From Eleginops maclovinus (Eukaryota; Chordata; Actinopteri; Perciformes; Eleginopidae), in contig NC_086352.1 of the NCBI RefSeq assembly GCF_036324505.1, forward strand, positions 24,358,637-24,422,636: DNA of 64,000 nt, given 5' to 3'. The notes under the pieces are model-generated. The model was not told the DNA's origin, made no database searches, and saw only the letters and a list, made by a program, of their open reading frames with translations. Position numbers and translations under genes: made by a program. The stretch's first letter is position 1. Every line of letters starts with the position of its first letter. Positions 61,485-64,000 of the stretch are shown one piece after another.

Positions 61485-61610
61485 ATCAATCAATCAATCA
61501 GTTTTTATTTAAAGTGCAGAATCACCATGAAGCATTGTCCCAATACACTTTATAGTTCATATAGAACATACAGCAATCAATACATTTACAATAATACAAA
61601 TTAAAAGAGA
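61485..61610 (-). repeat. Fish LINE/SINE tail remnant, TCAATCAATCAGTTTTTATTT type
   Basis: ATCAATCAATCAATCAGTTT, then TTATTTAAAGTGCAGAATCA and a CAATACACTTTATA block follow the order of a very common percomorph repeat end (TTTTTATTTATATAGCGCCAAATCA..CACTTT). Tail first on the + strand, so it is in reverse orientation. Confidence 0.6.
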
Positions 61611-64000
61611 AACAACCACATTAAAAACATCAACGTTGAAACGTGATAAGCCAAGCTGAATTCAACTGACCGTGCTTCTTTAACGTTTAATGTATCAAAG
61701 GGCTAGTTCCCTACTGCAGGTTCCCCTGCACAAAGAAGCCTTTTTTTCTAGTACAAACTGTTTTGGTTCTTTCTCCCTTCTTACTGTCAGTTTTGCCACA
61801 CTAGATAGCTGTTTTGAGTGAAAAGGCTCTAAACTGACTGAAACCACATGCCCAGCACTTAATAGCAAATAGACAGCGGTAGCAACTCACTGGTAAACAA
61901 AGTGGAGTATTTAGCTGCTAAAAGCCCAAATATTTCCCTCAGGAGTTGGAGACCCGTGAGTATTGAACTTACATCTGCCAGGTGGTAATGACTTTGAATA
62001 AATGTGAATATTGCTCCATATCTCCTGGAAGTGCACATAGGTAACTAGTTAACAAATATAAAAAGTGATTTATGTCAGTTTTGTGTTTTACAGCTTTTTG
62101 CCTTTCTCCTAGGTGGCTCGAAGGATAGTGAATGGATGATACCATTATTTCCAGTAGTACCACAAAATATGTATGCATAAAAGTAGGGAAACCTACATGT
62201 ACTCAAAATAGCTGGATGTTGCAGATTGTTTAGTGTAATATAGAATGAGGTACACAGTGCTACTGATATATTAAAATTAGGTCATAGAAGCAAAATCAGG
62301 CATTTTCAAAACCACCAGACGTTATTTTATTTTTTTCTGACACTCAAAACATTTTATGTAGTTTTGTGGCTTAAATATTTTTTTTCTCTAAGACTTGTTT
62401 TTTTTTTAATCAAATCTGAACTTTCACTTTCAATATGTTTCCTAGTTTAATATCTTTTTAGAAAATGTAATTCATATTGCACAGTGCAATTTTTAATTCG
62501 GCAGTTCAGCTTCCTACTGTGTCATATGAGTACATTTTTCATAGTGCTAGGATACACATGGAGCTAACTGTGCAGTACATTTGGTTAAAGCTTTTTTCAT
62601 TGGTGCTTGTTTTGACCTATCCCTTTTTATACATTTGTTTTCATATTTGCAAATACACAACATTCAGCAAAACAAACAGCAAAAAATTACAGCACCAATT
62701 TTCAGACTAAAAGCCAAAGCACTCTCCCACCCAACACAAACAATGAATCAGGAATGATGCATTACTGTCATGGTGGATTTATTTAACACTATCTTGGATA
62801 ACCATTTGGCAGCTTTCAGCCAAATTCCAGGGGTGTCCACGCCTCAGCAGCACTCGCTCCTGGCGGAGCACACTGACACTGACAGGCATTCAGACAGGCT
62901 TGGAAATGGTGAGCAAACAGCACTTCTCCTAAACACTTTGTTTATGCTGCTACTACCCACAGAGTCAGCCATACCGTGACAACATGGAAATAAAGGACAA
63001 GTGACAACCACCACCCCTGCCTGTGCATTTAGTTTCTCCCCACCCCCTCTCAGCTACTGCCATGGTTTACCAAGCAGGAGGCACTCTTATTATTTGCCTT
63101 GCCGTTAAAGACCGACAATGGTTATTAAAACCAACCAAGGTTGTTCTCCAAAGAAAAGGACGCTGCAGCAGACTAAAGTCTCTGGGAATCGGAGGAAACA
63201 GAGGAATTTGATGTATCAAAAGAGAAAGGTGTCAGCTATAGTGTGTTAAGAGGTCAGCTCCGGTCAGTGTCTGCAGGGGGTTTGCTTACACACCATAGCT
63301 ACAAGCATTTATATAAATAGCAACTTGATCAAATCTCTCTTTAAGATTCCCAGCTGTTATCATATTTGAAGGATTCACGTCTGTGCTTCACAGTGAATCC
63401 ATGAGCAATAAATTATAACCGTAGAGATTCTCACAACAATGGAGGCTTCTGTTATACAGCCTGTAAATGACAGTCGGCTAATCAGCAAGTTCCTGCAGGA
63501 CAGGTGCTGATAACAGGCTGAGCTACACAATCAAAACAAAGTGATTAATGAAAGAATCCTTCACATTTACATTCTTGGCAAACCAAGAAACATGCACAGG
63601 CATTTAGATTCCTTGGATGCATCAGTTGAGAAAGGTTTTATTGTTACTACTGAAAGACCTTTTTACATATGCTGCTTATTTCTGGTTTGGTTAGTTGAGT
63701 TCAGACAAGGATCAATAATAGGCCCCCTAGTATTTTCTCTTTCTGTTTTATCCTGACCATACCATCTTGTATCTTTTGAATAATGCCAGACACATTTTAT
63801 TCTTGTGAGGCTTGTCTATGATTTTCACAAGTAGGTTTGGGTTAGATTGCAAAACCCACTAAAAATTGAACTCCTCGTCCAAAATCTTAAATCTATATTT
63901 TATTTTCCAAAGCTTTTGTTGTATTTTTATAACAAAAAACATAACAATACACTTTACTATAAAGAGATCCATCCAACAATCAATAGACAATATTTACTGT

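Larger units (their letters stand above)
58791..64000. other. Non-coding stretch after the LINE
   Basis: No exon or RNA gene recognised. It contains the MITE at 59041-59259, a polypyrimidine tract (about 60335-60500), a (TTG)7 run at 60658-60679, a possible small DNA-transposon relic around 61100-61295, and two LINE/SINE 3'-tail remnants (61308-61450, 61485-61610). From about 61.7 kb to the end I see only AT-rich unique sequence. Confidence 0.65.

Overview
The window is vertebrate nuclear DNA, almost certainly from a teleost fish and probably a percomorph. It has AT-rich introns with GT/AG splice sites, long (GT)n microsatellites, an L2/CR1-type LINE and several interspersed repeat families that are common in percomorph genomes. 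No prokaryotic features, rRNA, tRNA or CRISPR were seen. The species cannot be named from the sequence alone.

The only host gene recognised is TRIP4 (ASC-1, activating signal cointegrator 1) on the + strand. Its first codons and upstream exons lie before base 1. Ten exons or part-exons are packed into bases 1-2704 and encode the linker, the C2HC5-type zinc finger, the mid-region and most of the ASCH domain. A 20.3-kb intron then splits the ASCH domain, and one more exon follows at 23030-23132. The last expected exon (about 20 codons) was not found, so it is either beyond base 64000 or too diverged to see. Exon phases agree at every junction except the exon at 2318-2441. That exon is one base short right after the ASCH GxKxxExR motif, which is either a real frameshift or a one-base assembly error.

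Bases 2705-23029 are intron: LINE-tail remnants, two very long (GT)n tracts, a 32-bp minisatellite with a conserved dyad, and copies of two fish repeat families. Bases 23133-55462 hold a 0.5-kb tandem duplication, a decayed retrocopy resembling the SR-rich start of THRAP3, a 26-bp minisatellite rich in CCAAT motifs, two perfect fold-back sequences, an unrecognised decayed coding-like stretch at 49.5-50.5 kb, and an old L2 fragment.

Bases 55463-58790 (minus strand) are a near full-length L2/CR1-clade LINE, with an apurinic-like endonuclease and a reverse transcriptase separated by a single frameshift. After it come a 219-bp fold-back MITE and LINE or SINE tail remnants up to the end of the window. 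I found no convincing new gene system. The best leads are the TRIP4 frameshift, the dyad-conserving minisatellite, the THRAP3-like retrocopy and the unrecognised coding-like stretch.
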